NCBI GenBank assembly: GCA_044370695.1
Contig: JBILVB010000042.1
Location: 1-24,585, forward strand
Length of the DNA: 24,585 bases
Reading direction: 5' to 3'
Source: JBEIFW01 sp044370695
GTDB lineage: Bacteria; Actinomycetota; Acidimicrobiia; Acidimicrobiales; Ilumatobacteraceae
Position 1 is the first letter of the stretch, and each line of letters starts with the position of its first letter. The translations under genes were made by a program, and so were the position numbers. Below are positions 14,329 through 21,471 of the stretch, piece after piece. The notes under the pieces are model-generated. The model was not told the origin of the DNA. It saw only the letters and a program-made list of their open reading frames with translations, and ran no database searches.

Positions 14329-15306
14329 ATGCGAGTCCTGGTCACCGGCGGCAACCGGTACATCGGGTTGAGCCTGGTGTTCGAGCTGGCGCGCCGAGGG
14401 CACGAGGTCACCGTCGCCAACAGCCACGAGGCGCCGCTCCCCGACGGTGCCCGGCGCATCCACGTCGACCGCCGCATCCCCGGCGCGCTCGCCGCCGCTC
14501 TCGGCCCGCACCGCGACGACTTCGATGCCGTGTTCGACAACACGGCGTTCACCGTCGCCGACGTCGAGCCGATGATCGGGCTGTTCGACGGCCGGGTGCA
14601 GCACTACGTGTTCACCAGTTCGATGGCGGTCTACCGGCGCAGCTTCGTGCAGCCGGTGCAGGAGTACTTCCGCACCCACGACCCTGCCGACGACGACCCT
14701 CGCAAGGCGTACGGGGTCAACAAGGTGCGTTGCGAGCGGCTGCTGCGCGAACGCTTCGAGCGCACCGGGTTCCCGGCCACCACCTTCCGGGTGTCGCACA
14801 CGATCGGCCCACGAAGCCCGCTGCCGACGCGCGAGCCGGTGTACTTCGCTCGGCTCGAACAGGGTCGCCCCATCCCGATCCCGGCCGACGGATTCCCGTT
14901 CGTGTCGCTCGTCCACGTCGACGACGCCGCCACCCTGCTGGCGAGCGTGCTCGGCAACGCGCACGCCCCGGGAGAGATCTACAACGCCACCGGCCCCGAG
15001 GTGACGAGCATCGCCGGGGCGGTCCATCTGATGGCCAAGGCGGTCGGTGTCGAGCCGAACCTGGTGCACGTGCCCATGGAGATCGCCCGCCGCCTGCCCC
15101 GTCCGTTGGTGCACTGGGGCGAGGGCATCATGGGCGGCGCCATCTTCTCGATGGACAAGGTGGGCCGTCACCTCGACTGGACTCCCCGGTTCGGCCTCGA
15201 AGACGGCTACCGGGACGCCTACGAGTGGTTCCGCACGGGGGGTCGGGAGCAGTACGAGTTCGACTTCTCGGCCGACGACGAGGTGCTGGCCCGGCTCGGC
15301 CGGTGA
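14329..15306 (+). CDS. NAD-dependent epimerase/dehydratase-like SDR
   Basis: A 325-residue short-chain dehydrogenase/reductase of the extended or atypical type. The N-terminal motif VTGGNRYIG has Arg where classical epimerases have Gly, as in the 'GGTRFIG' atypical SDRs. FTSSMAVYR provides the serine region and YGVNKVRCE the YxxxK motif. FRVSHTIGPRSPL, FVSLVHVDDAATLLASVL and YNATGPEVTSI are typical of the substrate half. The ATG has a strong GGGAGGGG site ending seven bases upstream. It begins a four-gene + strand run with a crotonase, a Nudix hydrolase and a DinB-like protein. Upstream, CGATCCGC (14274-14281) and GCGGATCG (14307-14314) can pair and could affect the leader. The substrate cannot be read from sequence. 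Confidence 0.88.
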   Translation: MRVLVTGGNRYIGLSLVFELARRGHEVTVANSHEAPLPDGARRIHVDRRIPGALAAALGPHRDDFDAVFDNTAFTVADVEPMIGLFDGRVQHYVFTSSMAVYRRSFVQPVQEYFRTHDPADDDPRKAYGVNKVRCERLLRERFERTGFPATTFRVSHTIGPRSPLPTREPVYFARLEQGRPIPIPADGFPFVSLVHVDDAATLLASVLGNAHAPGEIYNATGPEVTSIAGAVHLMAKAVGVEPNLVHVPMEIARRLPRPLVHWGEGIMGGAIFSMDKVGRHLDWTPRFGLEDGYRDAYEWFRTGGREQYEFDFSADDEVLARLGR

Positions 15307-15323
15307 CCGCAGGGAGGAGACCC

Positions 15324-16124
15324 ATGGGCTTCGAGGACATCCGCTACGAGGTCGGCGCCGACGGCGTCGCCACCCTCACGTTCGACCGGCCGGAGGTGAT
15401 GAACGCGCTGCGCCCGCAGACGACCGACGAGGTGCTGCAGGCGATCGCCGACGTGCGCACCAACGACGCCGTGCGCTGCCTGCTCGTCACCGGTGCGGGC
15501 CGGGGGTTCTGCGCCGGCGACGACTTCCAGGCGATCTTCCTCGACGCCGACCGGACCAACCGCAAGCTCGCCCGTCAGGCCCGGCGCATCCGCGAGGGCG
15601 AGCGATCCCTCGACGTGATCTTCGGGCTGGAGAAGCCGACGATCGCCGCCATCAACGGCCCTGCGGTCGGCTATGGCATGGACATCGCGCTCTACTGCGA
15701 CATCCGTTACGCCTCCACCCGGGCCAAGCTCGGGTGGTACTTCGTGCGCCGCGGGGTGGTCGGCACGATCGGCGGCACGTTCATCCTGCGCCAGCTCGTC
15801 GGGTTGTCCAAGGCCATGGAGCTCACCCTCACCGGCGATCTCGTCGACGCCGACGAAGCCCTTCGGCTCGGGTTGGTGTCCAAGGTGGTACCCGACGACG
15901 AGCTCCTCGACGTCACACGGGCCATGGCCCGCAAGATCGCCAGCGGCCCGCCGCTGGCCCAGCAGGCGATCAAGCGGGCCATGCACAAAGGCTTCGAGAT
16001 CGACTGGCGGACGCTCGGCGAGTACCAGCAGGCTCTCGGCGACGTCCTGTGGGAGACCGAGGATCACATGGAAGGCGTGCGGTCCTTCCTCGAAAAGCGC
16101 GAGCCGAACTTCCGGGGGCGATGA
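15324..16124 (+). CDS. Enoyl-CoA hydratase/isomerase (crotonase) family protein, atypical active site
   Basis: A 266-residue crotonase-fold protein. TLTFDRPEVMNALRPQT and GRGFCAGDDFQ give the CoA-binding and first oxyanion-hole regions, and KPTIAAINGPAVGYGMDIALYCDIRYAS the second. The normal hydratase glutamates are not conserved. Aligned by eye with rat crotonase, Glu144 corresponds to Asp120 and Glu164 to Phe140 (the segment AKLGWYFVRRG replaces AQFGQPEILLG). Simple enoyl-CoA hydration is therefore doubtful; another crotonase reaction, or a role relying on Asp120, is possible. ATG 15324 has a strong GGGAGGAG site. The stop overlaps the Nudix gene (ATGA). Length is normal for the family. Confidence 0.9.
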   Translation: MGFEDIRYEVGADGVATLTFDRPEVMNALRPQTTDEVLQAIADVRTNDAVRCLLVTGAGRGFCAGDDFQAIFLDADRTNRKLARQARRIREGERSLDVIFGLEKPTIAAINGPAVGYGMDIALYCDIRYASTRAKLGWYFVRRGVVGTIGGTFILRQLVGLSKAMELTLTGDLVDADEALRLGLVSKVVPDDELLDVTRAMARKIASGPPLAQQAIKRAMHKGFEIDWRTLGEYQQALGDVLWETEDHMEGVRSFLEKREPNFRGR

Positions 16125-16966
16125 CCATGGCCGAACCGACCACCACCACCGGCACGCCGGATCCCGCATCGATCCCCGTGCGCGACGCCGCAACGGTGAT
16201 GCTCGTGCGCGACAGCGACGACGGCATCGAGGTGTTCATGCTGCGGCGCACCATGAAGGCCGCGTTCGCGGCCGGGGCGTACGTGTTCCCCGGGGGCGCC
16301 GTCGACCCCGGCGACGGCGCACTCGAGGTGGAGCAGCTGTGCACGGGCCGCACCGACGCCACGGCCAGCGCGCTGCTGGGCATCGGGCGCGGCGGGCTCG
16401 CCTACTGGGTGGCCAGCGTGCGCGAGTGCTTCGAGGAGGCCGGCGTCTTGCTCGCCGTCGACGAGGTCGACGAGGTCGTCCGGTTCCTCGACCACGACGG
16501 TTCGCTTCCCCGTTTCGCCGCCCACCGCGACGCGCTGAACAACCGGGGCACCACGCTGCTCGACATCGTGCGGGCCGAACGCCTGCGTCTGGCGACGCAG
16601 GACATGCACTACGTGAGCCACTGGATCACCCCGGTCGGCGAGCCGCGCCGGTTCGACACCCGCTTCTTCGTGACGGTTGCGCCGCCCGAGCAGGTGCCGC
16701 TCCACGACGACAACGAGACCGTCGACTCGCTGTGGGTGAAGCCGCACGTTGCGCTCGAGAAGGCGGAGGCGAGGGAGCTGCTGATGATCCCGCCGACGGT
16801 GGCCAACGTGACGTACCTCGCGCAGTTCGCCAACACGGCAGCGCTGCTCGCGGATGCCGCCACGATCACCGCACCGCCCGAGATCCTGCCCAAGATCGTC
16901 TTCGAGGACGGTCGGGTGGCGGGGATCCTGCTGCCCGGCGAGCCGGGCTACGACGACCTGCCGTGA
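16121..16966 (+). CDS. Nudix hydrolase, NUDT19/CoA-diphosphatase-like
   Basis: A 281-residue Nudix protein. VRDAATVMLVRD opens the fold, FPGGAVDPGD (56-65) gives the strand before the Nudix helix, and RECFEEAGVLLA (101-112) supplies the metal-binding REx2EExG core. About 35 residues separate GG from RE, instead of the usual compact box; this insertion is typical of NUDT19-like enzymes, which hydrolyse CoA or acyl-CoA. RRFDTRFFVTVAP and a helical C-terminus also match that group. It overlaps the crotonase gene by four bases (ATGA; a second ATG at 16127 is possible) and is overlapped by the next gene (GTGA). The neighbourhood supports an acyl-CoA-related role (inference). Confidence 0.88.
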   Translation: MTMAEPTTTTGTPDPASIPVRDAATVMLVRDSDDGIEVFMLRRTMKAAFAAGAYVFPGGAVDPGDGALEVEQLCTGRTDATASALLGIGRGGLAYWVASVRECFEEAGVLLAVDEVDEVVRFLDHDGSLPRFAAHRDALNNRGTTLLDIVRAERLRLATQDMHYVSHWITPVGEPRRFDTRFFVTVAPPEQVPLHDDNETVDSLWVKPHVALEKAEARELLMIPPTVANVTYLAQFANTAALLADAATITAPPEILPKIVFEDGRVAGILLPGEPGYDDLP

Positions 16967-17607
16967 GCCGGTTCCTGCGTCCCGACGCCGAGGTGGCCGC
17001 GGCGTACCTCGAGCTACGGGCCCGGGTGGTGGCGCTGCTGCGCGAGCTGCCCGAGGCCGACGCCGGTCGTGTCGTGCCGCACTGCCCGGCATGGACGGTG
17101 GCCGAGTTGAGCGCGCATCTCGTCGGGGTCCCCGACGACATCCTGGCAGGGCGGATGGAGGGCGTGACGACCGAGGCCTGGACCCAGGCCCAGGTCGAAC
17201 GCCTGCGCGGGCGGACCCTGACCGAGCTGGCCGACCACTACGAAGCCGGTTCGGTCGCCTTCGATCCCGTGCTCGCCGTGATCCCCGCTCCGGTCAACGC
17301 CCAGCTGGTGATGGACGCCGTCACCCACGAGCACGACCTGCGCCACGCCGTCGGGCGGCCCGGTGCCCGTGACTCGACGGCCGTCGCCGTCGGTCAGGGC
17401 TGGCTGCTGAACATGGTGGAGCGCCGGGCGCCCGAGCTGGCCGAGGTCCTCGCCGGGTCGGGGATCGCATCCTTCGACGTGCTGCGGGCGCTGTCCGGGC
17501 GACGGTCGGCCGGCCAGATCGCCGCCCTCGGCCTCGACGGTGCGGCGATCACTGCGCTGCTGGCCGGCAGCCCGCTGCGACCGCCGGTGCACGCCGTCGG
17601 GGATTGA
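16963..17607 (+). CDS. Maleylpyruvate isomerase/DinB-like, mycothiol-associated family protein
   Basis: A 214-residue protein of the MDMPI/DinB four-helix family. The first helix and the motif VPHCPAWTVAELSAHLVGVPDDIL are characteristic; the histidine of SAHL and the pair in MDAVTHEHDLRHAVG (HEHDxRHA) are the usual metal ligands. Family members use mycothiol in thiol transfer or isomerisation, but many have no known substrate. The C-terminal FDVLRALSGRRSAGQIAAL is typical of the 'ARLxSGR' ending. GTG 16963 overlaps the Nudix stop by four bases, so it is co-translated with that enzyme. This family fits an actinobacterial host. Confidence 0.87.
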   Translation: MSRFLRPDAEVAAAYLELRARVVALLRELPEADAGRVVPHCPAWTVAELSAHLVGVPDDILAGRMEGVTTEAWTQAQVERLRGRTLTELADHYEAGSVAFDPVLAVIPAPVNAQLVMDAVTHEHDLRHAVGRPGARDSTAVAVGQGWLLNMVERRAPELAEVLAGSGIASFDVLRALSGRRSAGQIAALGLDGAAITALLAGSPLRPPVHAVGD

Positions 17608-17828
17608 GGGCACCCGCACGATGACTCCGGGCTCCACAGCAGGGCGTAACGCCGGTCAGGCTCGGAGCGTCGAGCCCGGTGACGCTCAACCCGCCCCCGT
17701 ACGACCCTCCATCGGGCCACCCGACCGGGGTGGCTGGAACTGCCCGCCCGAGCCCTGGCGAGTCGAACCCGACGGCTGCGGCGGGTAGGCCGGAGTCTGC
17801 TGCTGGCCGGCCCGCTGACCCGCCTGAC
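17608..17828. other. Intergenic stretch before vapB with an inverted repeat
   Basis: About 221 bases without a convincing gene. CCGGGCTC (17627-17634) and GAGCCCGG (17672-17679) are a perfect 8-bp inverted pair 37 bases apart, possibly a terminator or operator. An in-frame GTG at 17679 would extend the antitoxin by 50 low-complexity Pro/Ala/Gly residues, and a 55-codon frame starts at ATG 17621. I find neither convincing as protein. There is no tRNA-like fold. Confidence 0.5.
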
Positions 17829-18050
17829 GTGCTGGTACGAGACCTGCCCGACGACGTCCACGCCGAACTGGTGCGGCGCGCCGAGCTCGCCGGCGTGTCG
17901 TTGCAGCAGTTCCTCACCGTCGAGCTGACCCGGCTCGTCGCCGCACCGACGATGGCCGAGGTCCTCGCCCGGATCGATCGTCACCGGGGCGGACGGATCG
18001 GGTTCGACACCGCCGTGCACGATCTCGCCGAGGAACGCCGAGCCGGGTGA
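17829..18050 (+). CDS. vapB: VapB/FitA-like antitoxin
   Basis: A 73-residue ribbon-helix-helix antitoxin of the FitA type. VLVRDLPDDVHAELVRRAELAGVSLQQFLTVELTRL is the DNA-binding half: a beta-strand 'LIRDLPDxVHxxL', then 'RA...G.S(L/M)Q(Q/E)YL'. The tail PTMAEVLARIDRH...AVHDLAEER is the toxin-binding part. I place the start at GTG 17829, matching where family members begin, but there is no ribosome-binding site and longer GTG starts exist (17730, 17679). The stop overlaps the toxin start (GTGA). Such antitoxins normally neutralise the PIN toxin and repress their own operon. Confidence 0.82.
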   Translation: MLVRDLPDDVHAELVRRAELAGVSLQQFLTVELTRLVAAPTMAEVLARIDRHRGGRIGFDTAVHDLAEERRAG

Positions 18051-18445
18051 GCGTCCTCGACGCCTCGGTGCTCGCCAACGTCGTCGCCGACGACGGCCCC
18101 GCCGGACACGCGGCGCGAACCCGAATGGCCCGGGAAGGAGCGTGGTACGCCCCGGACCTCGTCGACGTCGAGAGCGTCGCCGTGTTCCGCAAACGATGGC
18201 GGGCCGGGGATCTGACGGCCCGCCGATTCCGCGTCGCCGTCGAGGACCTGCTGGCGCTGCCGGTGGTGCGAGTCCCGTCGGGTCCGCTGATGCGGCGCGC
18301 CCCCGAGCTGCGCGCCAACGTCACCGCCCACGACGCCGCGTACGTCGCACTCGCAGAAGCTCTCGACTGCGTGCTGCTCACCGCCGACGCCCACCTGGCC
18401 CGAGCGCCCGGACTGCGGTGCCCGGTCGAACTGATCGGCCTGTAG
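18047..18445 (+). CDS. vapC: VapC-like PIN-domain ribonuclease toxin
   Basis: A 132-residue PIN-domain protein, the toxin partner of the preceding antitoxin. The acidic metal-binding residues are in place: D5 in VLDASVL, E42 in VDVESVAVF, D96 in TAHDAAYVALAEAL and D114 in LLTADAHLARA. The length is standard for VapC. It should be a Mg-dependent RNase that cleaves tRNA or rRNA when the antitoxin is lost. GTG 18047 overlaps the antitoxin stop by four bases, the common arrangement in vapBC operons. The gene ends convergently with dnaB, with 83 bases between. Confidence 0.92.
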   Translation: MSVLDASVLANVVADDGPAGHAARTRMAREGAWYAPDLVDVESVAVFRKRWRAGDLTARRFRVAVEDLLALPVVRVPSGPLMRRAPELRANVTAHDAAYVALAEALDCVLLTADAHLARAPGLRCPVELIGL

Positions 18446-18471
18446 TTCCGACCCCACCACCGCAGGGACCC

Positions 18472-18487
18472 GCCGCGTCGACGCGGC
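18472..18487. repeat. 16-bp perfect palindrome between convergent vapC and dnaB
   Basis: GCCGCGTCGACGCGGC reads the same on both strands, centred between 18479 and 18480. It lies 27 bases after the vapC stop. A stem without a loop-sized spacer is a poor terminator on its own, but it may act as a binding site or as part of a bidirectional stop. Confidence 0.45.
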
Positions 18488-18518
18488 TCGATCACCGCGC
18501 CGCCAGCTCGAACCGGGT

Positions 18519-18541
18519 CCGGGGCCGTTCACAGGCCCCGG
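18519..18541 (-). terminator. GC-rich hairpin overlapping the dnaB stop codon
   Basis: CCGGGGCC (18519-18526) and GGCCCCGG (18534-18541) form a perfect 8-bp stem with a 7-base loop, extendable by about two pairs (one wobble). The dnaB stop codon (18529-18531) lies in the loop. There is no U-tract, so this would be an actinobacterial-type stem terminator or an mRNA 3'-end stabiliser. Confidence 0.5.
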
Positions 18542-19929
18542 GCCATGTCGTGGAACTTCGTGTACTGCCCGAGGAATGCCAAGCGCTTCATGCCGATGGG
18601 ACCGTTGCGGTGCTTGGCCACGATGATCTCGGCCGAACCCCGATCGGGCGACTCGGGGTTGTAGACCTCGTCTCGGTAGATGAACATCACCACGTCGGCG
18701 TCCTGCTCGATCGCACCCGACTCACGCAGGTCGGCGAGCATCGGGCGCTTGTCGGCTCGGGATTCGAGCGCCCGCGACAGCTGCGACAGCGCCACGATCG
18801 GCGTGCGCAGCTCGCGAGCGAGCACCTTGAGGCCGCGGGAGATCTCGCTGATCTCCACCTGGCGGTTCTCGGCCGAGGTCCGACCGGTCATGAGCTGCAG
18901 GTAGTCGATCACGATCAGCCCGAGCTTGCCGTCGAACCGCTGCGCCAACCGGCGGGACTTGGCGCCGATCTCGCTGACGGTCACGTACGGGTTGTCGTCG
19001 ATGTAGAGCGGCGCTTCGAGCCGGCCGATCGCCTTGCCGATCGCCGACCAGTCCTGCTGGGTGAGCCGGCCGGTACGCAGTTTCGTCGAGTCGATCCGGG
19101 CCTCGGAGGCCAGGATGCGCTGGGTGAGCTCCTTGTGGCCCATCTCGAGGGAGAACAACAGCACGGGCAACCCGGCGTGGACCGCGACGTTGGTGGCCAT
19201 GCCGAGGGCGAAGGCCGTCTTGCCCATGGCCGGACGAGCACCGACCACGTTGAGCGTGGACGGCTGCAGACCCGACAACAACTCGTCGAGATCCGTGTAG
19301 CCGGTCGGCGTCCCGGTGATGATGTTGCCCTGCTCGTAGACCTTCTCGAGGTCCTCGAACGCGTCCTTGATCAGCTCGTTGATCGGACGGGTCGAATCGA
19401 CCACCCGACGCTCGGCGATCTCGAACACCTTCGATTCGGCCGTGCTGAGCGCCTTGCTGACGTCGTCGGGTTCGTCGAAGCCGATCTCGGCGATCTCCGA
19501 CGCCACCCGGATGAGCCGGCGCAGCACGGCGGTGTCCTGGACGATCCGGGCGTACCGCGCCGCGTTGGAGATCATCGGCGTGGCGATCTGGAGATCGACC
19601 AGATACTCCCGACCACCCGCCAGGTCGAGCAGATCGGCCCGACGGAGTTCCTCGGCGACGGTCACCAGGTCGACCGGCTCGCCGCTCGCCACCAGCGTGC
19701 GCGCAGCGTCGTAGATGTGCTGGTGGGCGGGCTTGTAGAAGTCGTCGGCCGTGAGACCGGTTTCGACCACGGCGAGGAAGGCGTCCTTCGACAGCAGCAC
19801 GGCCCCGAGCAAGCTCGCTTCGGCGTCGAGATTGTGGGGGGGCAGACGCTCCCCGGACCGCCGCGGGCGGTCCGGGGCATCCCCGTTGGTTCGATCACCC
19901 TTGGCCCGGTCACGGCGCCCGTCTGTCAT
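18529..19929 (-). CDS. dnaB: Replicative DNA helicase DnaB
   Basis: A 466-residue replicative helicase that unwinds DNA at the fork as a hexamer. The N-terminal domain begins at RLPPHNLDAEASLLGAVLL, the classic DnaB opening, and continues through a helical collar to about residue 170. The RecA-like domain has LNVVGARPAMGKTAFAL (Walker A), LLFSLEMGHKELTQRIL, LGLIVIDYLQLM (Walker B), ALSQLSRALESRADKRPMLADLRESGAIEQDADVVMFI and AEIIVAKHRNGPIG. Length is normal and no intein interrupts it. ATG 19929 has a GGGAGGG site about 7-13 bases upstream. It lies downstream of rplI in the same direction with a 166-base gap, a conserved arrangement in Actinobacteria. A hairpin covers the stop. Confidence 0.98.
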   Translation of the reverse strand: MTDGRRDRAKGDRTNGDAPDRPRRSGERLPPHNLDAEASLLGAVLLSKDAFLAVVETGLTADDFYKPAHQHIYDAARTLVASGEPVDLVTVAEELRRADLLDLAGGREYLVDLQIATPMISNAARYARIVQDTAVLRRLIRVASEIAEIGFDEPDDVSKALSTAESKVFEIAERRVVDSTRPINELIKDAFEDLEKVYEQGNIITGTPTGYTDLDELLSGLQPSTLNVVGARPAMGKTAFALGMATNVAVHAGLPVLLFSLEMGHKELTQRILASEARIDSTKLRTGRLTQQDWSAIGKAIGRLEAPLYIDDNPYVTVSEIGAKSRRLAQRFDGKLGLIVIDYLQLMTGRTSAENRQVEISEISRGLKVLARELRTPIVALSQLSRALESRADKRPMLADLRESGAIEQDADVVMFIYRDEVYNPESPDRGSAEIIVAKHRNGPIGMKRLAFLGQYTKFHDMARGL

Positions 19930-19998
19930 CGAACCAACCCTCCCTCAGACGGCTTGTGCCCATCCAGTGGATGAACCTGGGGACGAACCGGGGGGTTC

Positions 19999-20007
19999 TG
20001 TGCACAA
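19999..20007 (-). promoter_or_regulatory. DnaA-box-like 9-mer upstream of dnaB
   Basis: The minus strand reads TTGTGCACA, one base from the high-GC actinobacterial box TTGTCCACA. It is on the same strand as, and 33 bases from, the box at 20032-20040. Confidence 0.4.
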
Positions 20008-20014
20008 TTCCTCG

Positions 20015-20020
20015 TGTCAA
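20015..20020 (-). promoter_or_regulatory. Possible -35 element for dnaB
   Basis: The minus strand reads TTGACA, a perfect -35 hexamer, between the two DnaA-box-like sites. I find no TAnnnT at 16-18 bases downstream, so the promoter call is weak. Confidence 0.25.
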
Positions 20021-20031
20021 TCCCCACTGAC

Positions 20032-20040
20032 TGTGGAAAA
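20032..20040 (-). promoter_or_regulatory. DnaA-box-like 9-mer upstream of dnaB
   Basis: The minus strand reads TTTTCCACA, which fits the general DnaA-box consensus TTWTNCACA. It lies in the comparatively AT-rich 166-base gap between rplI and dnaB. Confidence 0.4.
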
Positions 20041-20095
20041 CCAGGTTCAGTTCACACCCAGGGTGGTCAAGACGTCACCTAGTGGGTCGGACGAC

Positions 20096-20548
20096 CTACT
20101 TCTTGACGACCTCGACCGAGACCGGGAACTGGACGTCGGCGTGCAACTTGACCGTCACCGAGTGGGTGCCGAGGGCCTTGATGGCATCGCCCATCGCCAC
20201 CTGCCGGCGCTCGAGGGTCACCCCACCCTGGGCGGCGACGGCGTCGACCACGTCCGCCGACGTCACCGACCCGAACAGACGACCTTGGGCACCGGCCCGG
20301 ACCTTGATCGTGAAGGTCTTCGCCACGAGTGCCCGGGCGATCTCCTCGGCCGACGCCCGGTCCTTCGCGTCCTTCAGGTCGCGCGCCCGGCGCATCGCCC
20401 GGGCCTGCGCCACCGCGCCGTCGGAGGCCGGAAGGGCGAGGCCCTTGGGCAGCAGGTAGTTCCGGGCGTAGCCGTCGGCGACCTCGCAGATGTCGCCACG
20501 CTTACCGACACCGGCGAGGTCGGCGCGAAGGATGACCTTGGTGCTCAT
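20096..20548 (-). CDS. rplI: 50S ribosomal protein L9
   Basis: A 150-residue L9. The N-terminal rRNA-binding domain reads VILRADLAGVGKRGDICEVADGYARNYLLPKGLA, including the conserved 'G..GxxVxVxxGYARNYLxPxGxA' signature. A connecting helix rich in charged residues follows, then the C-terminal domain (FTIKVRAGAQGRLFGSVTSADVVDAV...). Its ATG overlaps the rpsR stop by four bases, and an AGGAGG site lies inside the rpsR end. It is the last gene of the rpsF-ssb-rpsR-rplI operon; dnaB follows after 166 bases. Confidence 0.98.
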   Translation of the reverse strand: MSTKVILRADLAGVGKRGDICEVADGYARNYLLPKGLALPASDGAVAQARAMRRARDLKDAKDRASAEEIARALVAKTFTIKVRAGAQGRLFGSVTSADVVDAVAAQGGVTLERRQVAMGDAIKALGTHSVTVKLHADVQFPVSVEVVKK

Positions 20549-20928
20549 TCGGCGTCGACCTCCTCGACCGTTTCGACGACCTCTTCGACCGTCTGCTCCG
20601 GTTCGCTCGAACGGGACCGCGACCCTCGCGTGGTCACGACCCGCTTGGTGTACGGCAGCAGCGCCAGTTCCCGGGCGTTCTTGATCGCGATCGCCACGTC
20701 ACGCTGCTGCTGGACGTCGTTCCCCGTCACCCGGCGGGCGCGGATCTTGGAGCGATCGGAGATGAACCGCTGCAGGAGGTTCACGTCCTTGTAGTCGACG
20801 TAGTCGACCCGGTCCGCCGTCAGGATCGACGTCTTCTTCTTGATCTTCTTGTTCGGGTTCTCGCGGGTCTTGCCCGCAGTGCCCCGTTGCTTGCCCTGCT
20901 TGTTGCCGGGCTTGCCTTGCTTGCTCAT
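20545..20928 (-). CDS. rpsR: 30S ribosomal protein S18, Cys-free with charged extensions
   Basis: A 127-residue S18, longer than the usual 75-90. The core (about residues 40-98) is VDYKDVNLLQRFISDRSKIRARRVTGNDVQQQRDVAIAIKNARELALLPYT, which is unmistakable. A lysine-rich N-terminal extension (residues 1-32, KQGKPGNKQGKQRG and so on) and an acidic C-terminal tail (EPEQTVEEVVETVEEVDAE) flank it. The zinc-type cysteines seen in 'C+' S18 proteins are replaced: KKTSIL has no CxxC, and TGNDVQ stands where TGNCVQ is usual. ATG 20928 has a GGAGACG site. It binds S6 (rpsF product) on the small-subunit platform. Confidence 0.97.
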   Translation of the reverse strand: MSKQGKPGNKQGKQRGTAGKTRENPNKKIKKKTSILTADRVDYVDYKDVNLLQRFISDRSKIRARRVTGNDVQQQRDVAIAIKNARELALLPYTKRVVTTRGSRSRSSEPEQTVEEVVETVEEVDAE

Positions 20929-20993
20929 CTCGTCTCCGTGTTCACCGCATCAACTGGTGTCGTCGCCGCCCGCCGGGATCTCCGGGGCAGCGG

Positions 20994-21446
20994 TCAGAAC
21001 GGCTCTTCGTCGCCGTAGATCGGGTCCGGGGCGCGACCGCCACCGCTTCGGCCACCGCCACCGCCCCCGCCGCCCGGGGCATCGCCGGACCGGCGGTCGT
21101 TGCGATCGACCGAGGCGGTCGCCCATCGAAGGCTCGGGCCGATCTCGTCGGCGATGACCTCGACCACGGACCGCTTCTCGCCGTCCTGGGTCTCGTAGGA
21201 GCGCTGCTCGAGCCGGCCGGTCACGAGGACCCGGGTGCCCTTCGCCAGCGACGAAGCGGCGTTCTCACCGAGTTGGCCCCAGGCCACCACGTTGAAGAAC
21301 GACGTCTGCTCCTGCCATTCGTTGTTGACCTGGTACCGGCGGCTGACGGCCAATCCCAGCGTTGCGATCGCCCGGCCGCCCTGCGTGAAGCGAAGCTCGG
21401 GATCGCGCGTCAGGTTGCCGACCAGCGTCACGGTGCTGTCTGCCAT
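20994..21446 (-). CDS. ssb: Single-stranded DNA-binding protein
   Basis: A 150-residue SSB. The OB fold occupies residues 1-110: STVTLVGNLTRDPELRFTQGGRAIATLGLAVSRRY, then EQTSFFNVVAWGQLGENAASSLAKGTRVLVTGRLEQRSYE and EVIADEIGPSLRWA. A Gly-rich flexible linker with a G8 run and RSGGGR follows, then the acidic partner-binding tip ending DEEPF. It protects single-stranded DNA at forks and recruits repair and replication proteins. ATG 21446 has a GAGGGAGG site. It lies between rpsF and rpsR, the conserved order. Confidence 0.98.
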   Translation of the reverse strand: MADSTVTLVGNLTRDPELRFTQGGRAIATLGLAVSRRYQVNNEWQEQTSFFNVVAWGQLGENAASSLAKGTRVLVTGRLEQRSYETQDGEKRSVVEVIADEIGPSLRWATASVDRNDRRSGDAPGGGGGGGGRSGGGRAPDPIYGDEEPF

Positions 21447-21471
21447 GGTGGACCTCCCTCGTCGGGCCGGC

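Noticed and set aside
17621..17788. 55-codon open frame before vapB
   Set aside because: It has no ribosome-binding site and no recognisable domain, and its composition is typical of chance frames; a weak resemblance to a Trp/Pro-rich motif was not convincing.
18529..19929. Intein in dnaB, common in Actinobacteria
   Set aside because: The protein is of normal length and the Walker A segment is uninterrupted.
18142..19974. 610-codon plus-strand frame opposite dnaB
   Set aside because: It is a shadow of the unmistakable DnaB helicase; the composition is that of reverse-complemented coding DNA.
19930..20095. Chromosomal replication origin
   Set aside because: It has two DnaA-box-like sites near dnaB, but too few boxes, no AT-rich unwinding region and no dnaA or dnaN nearby.
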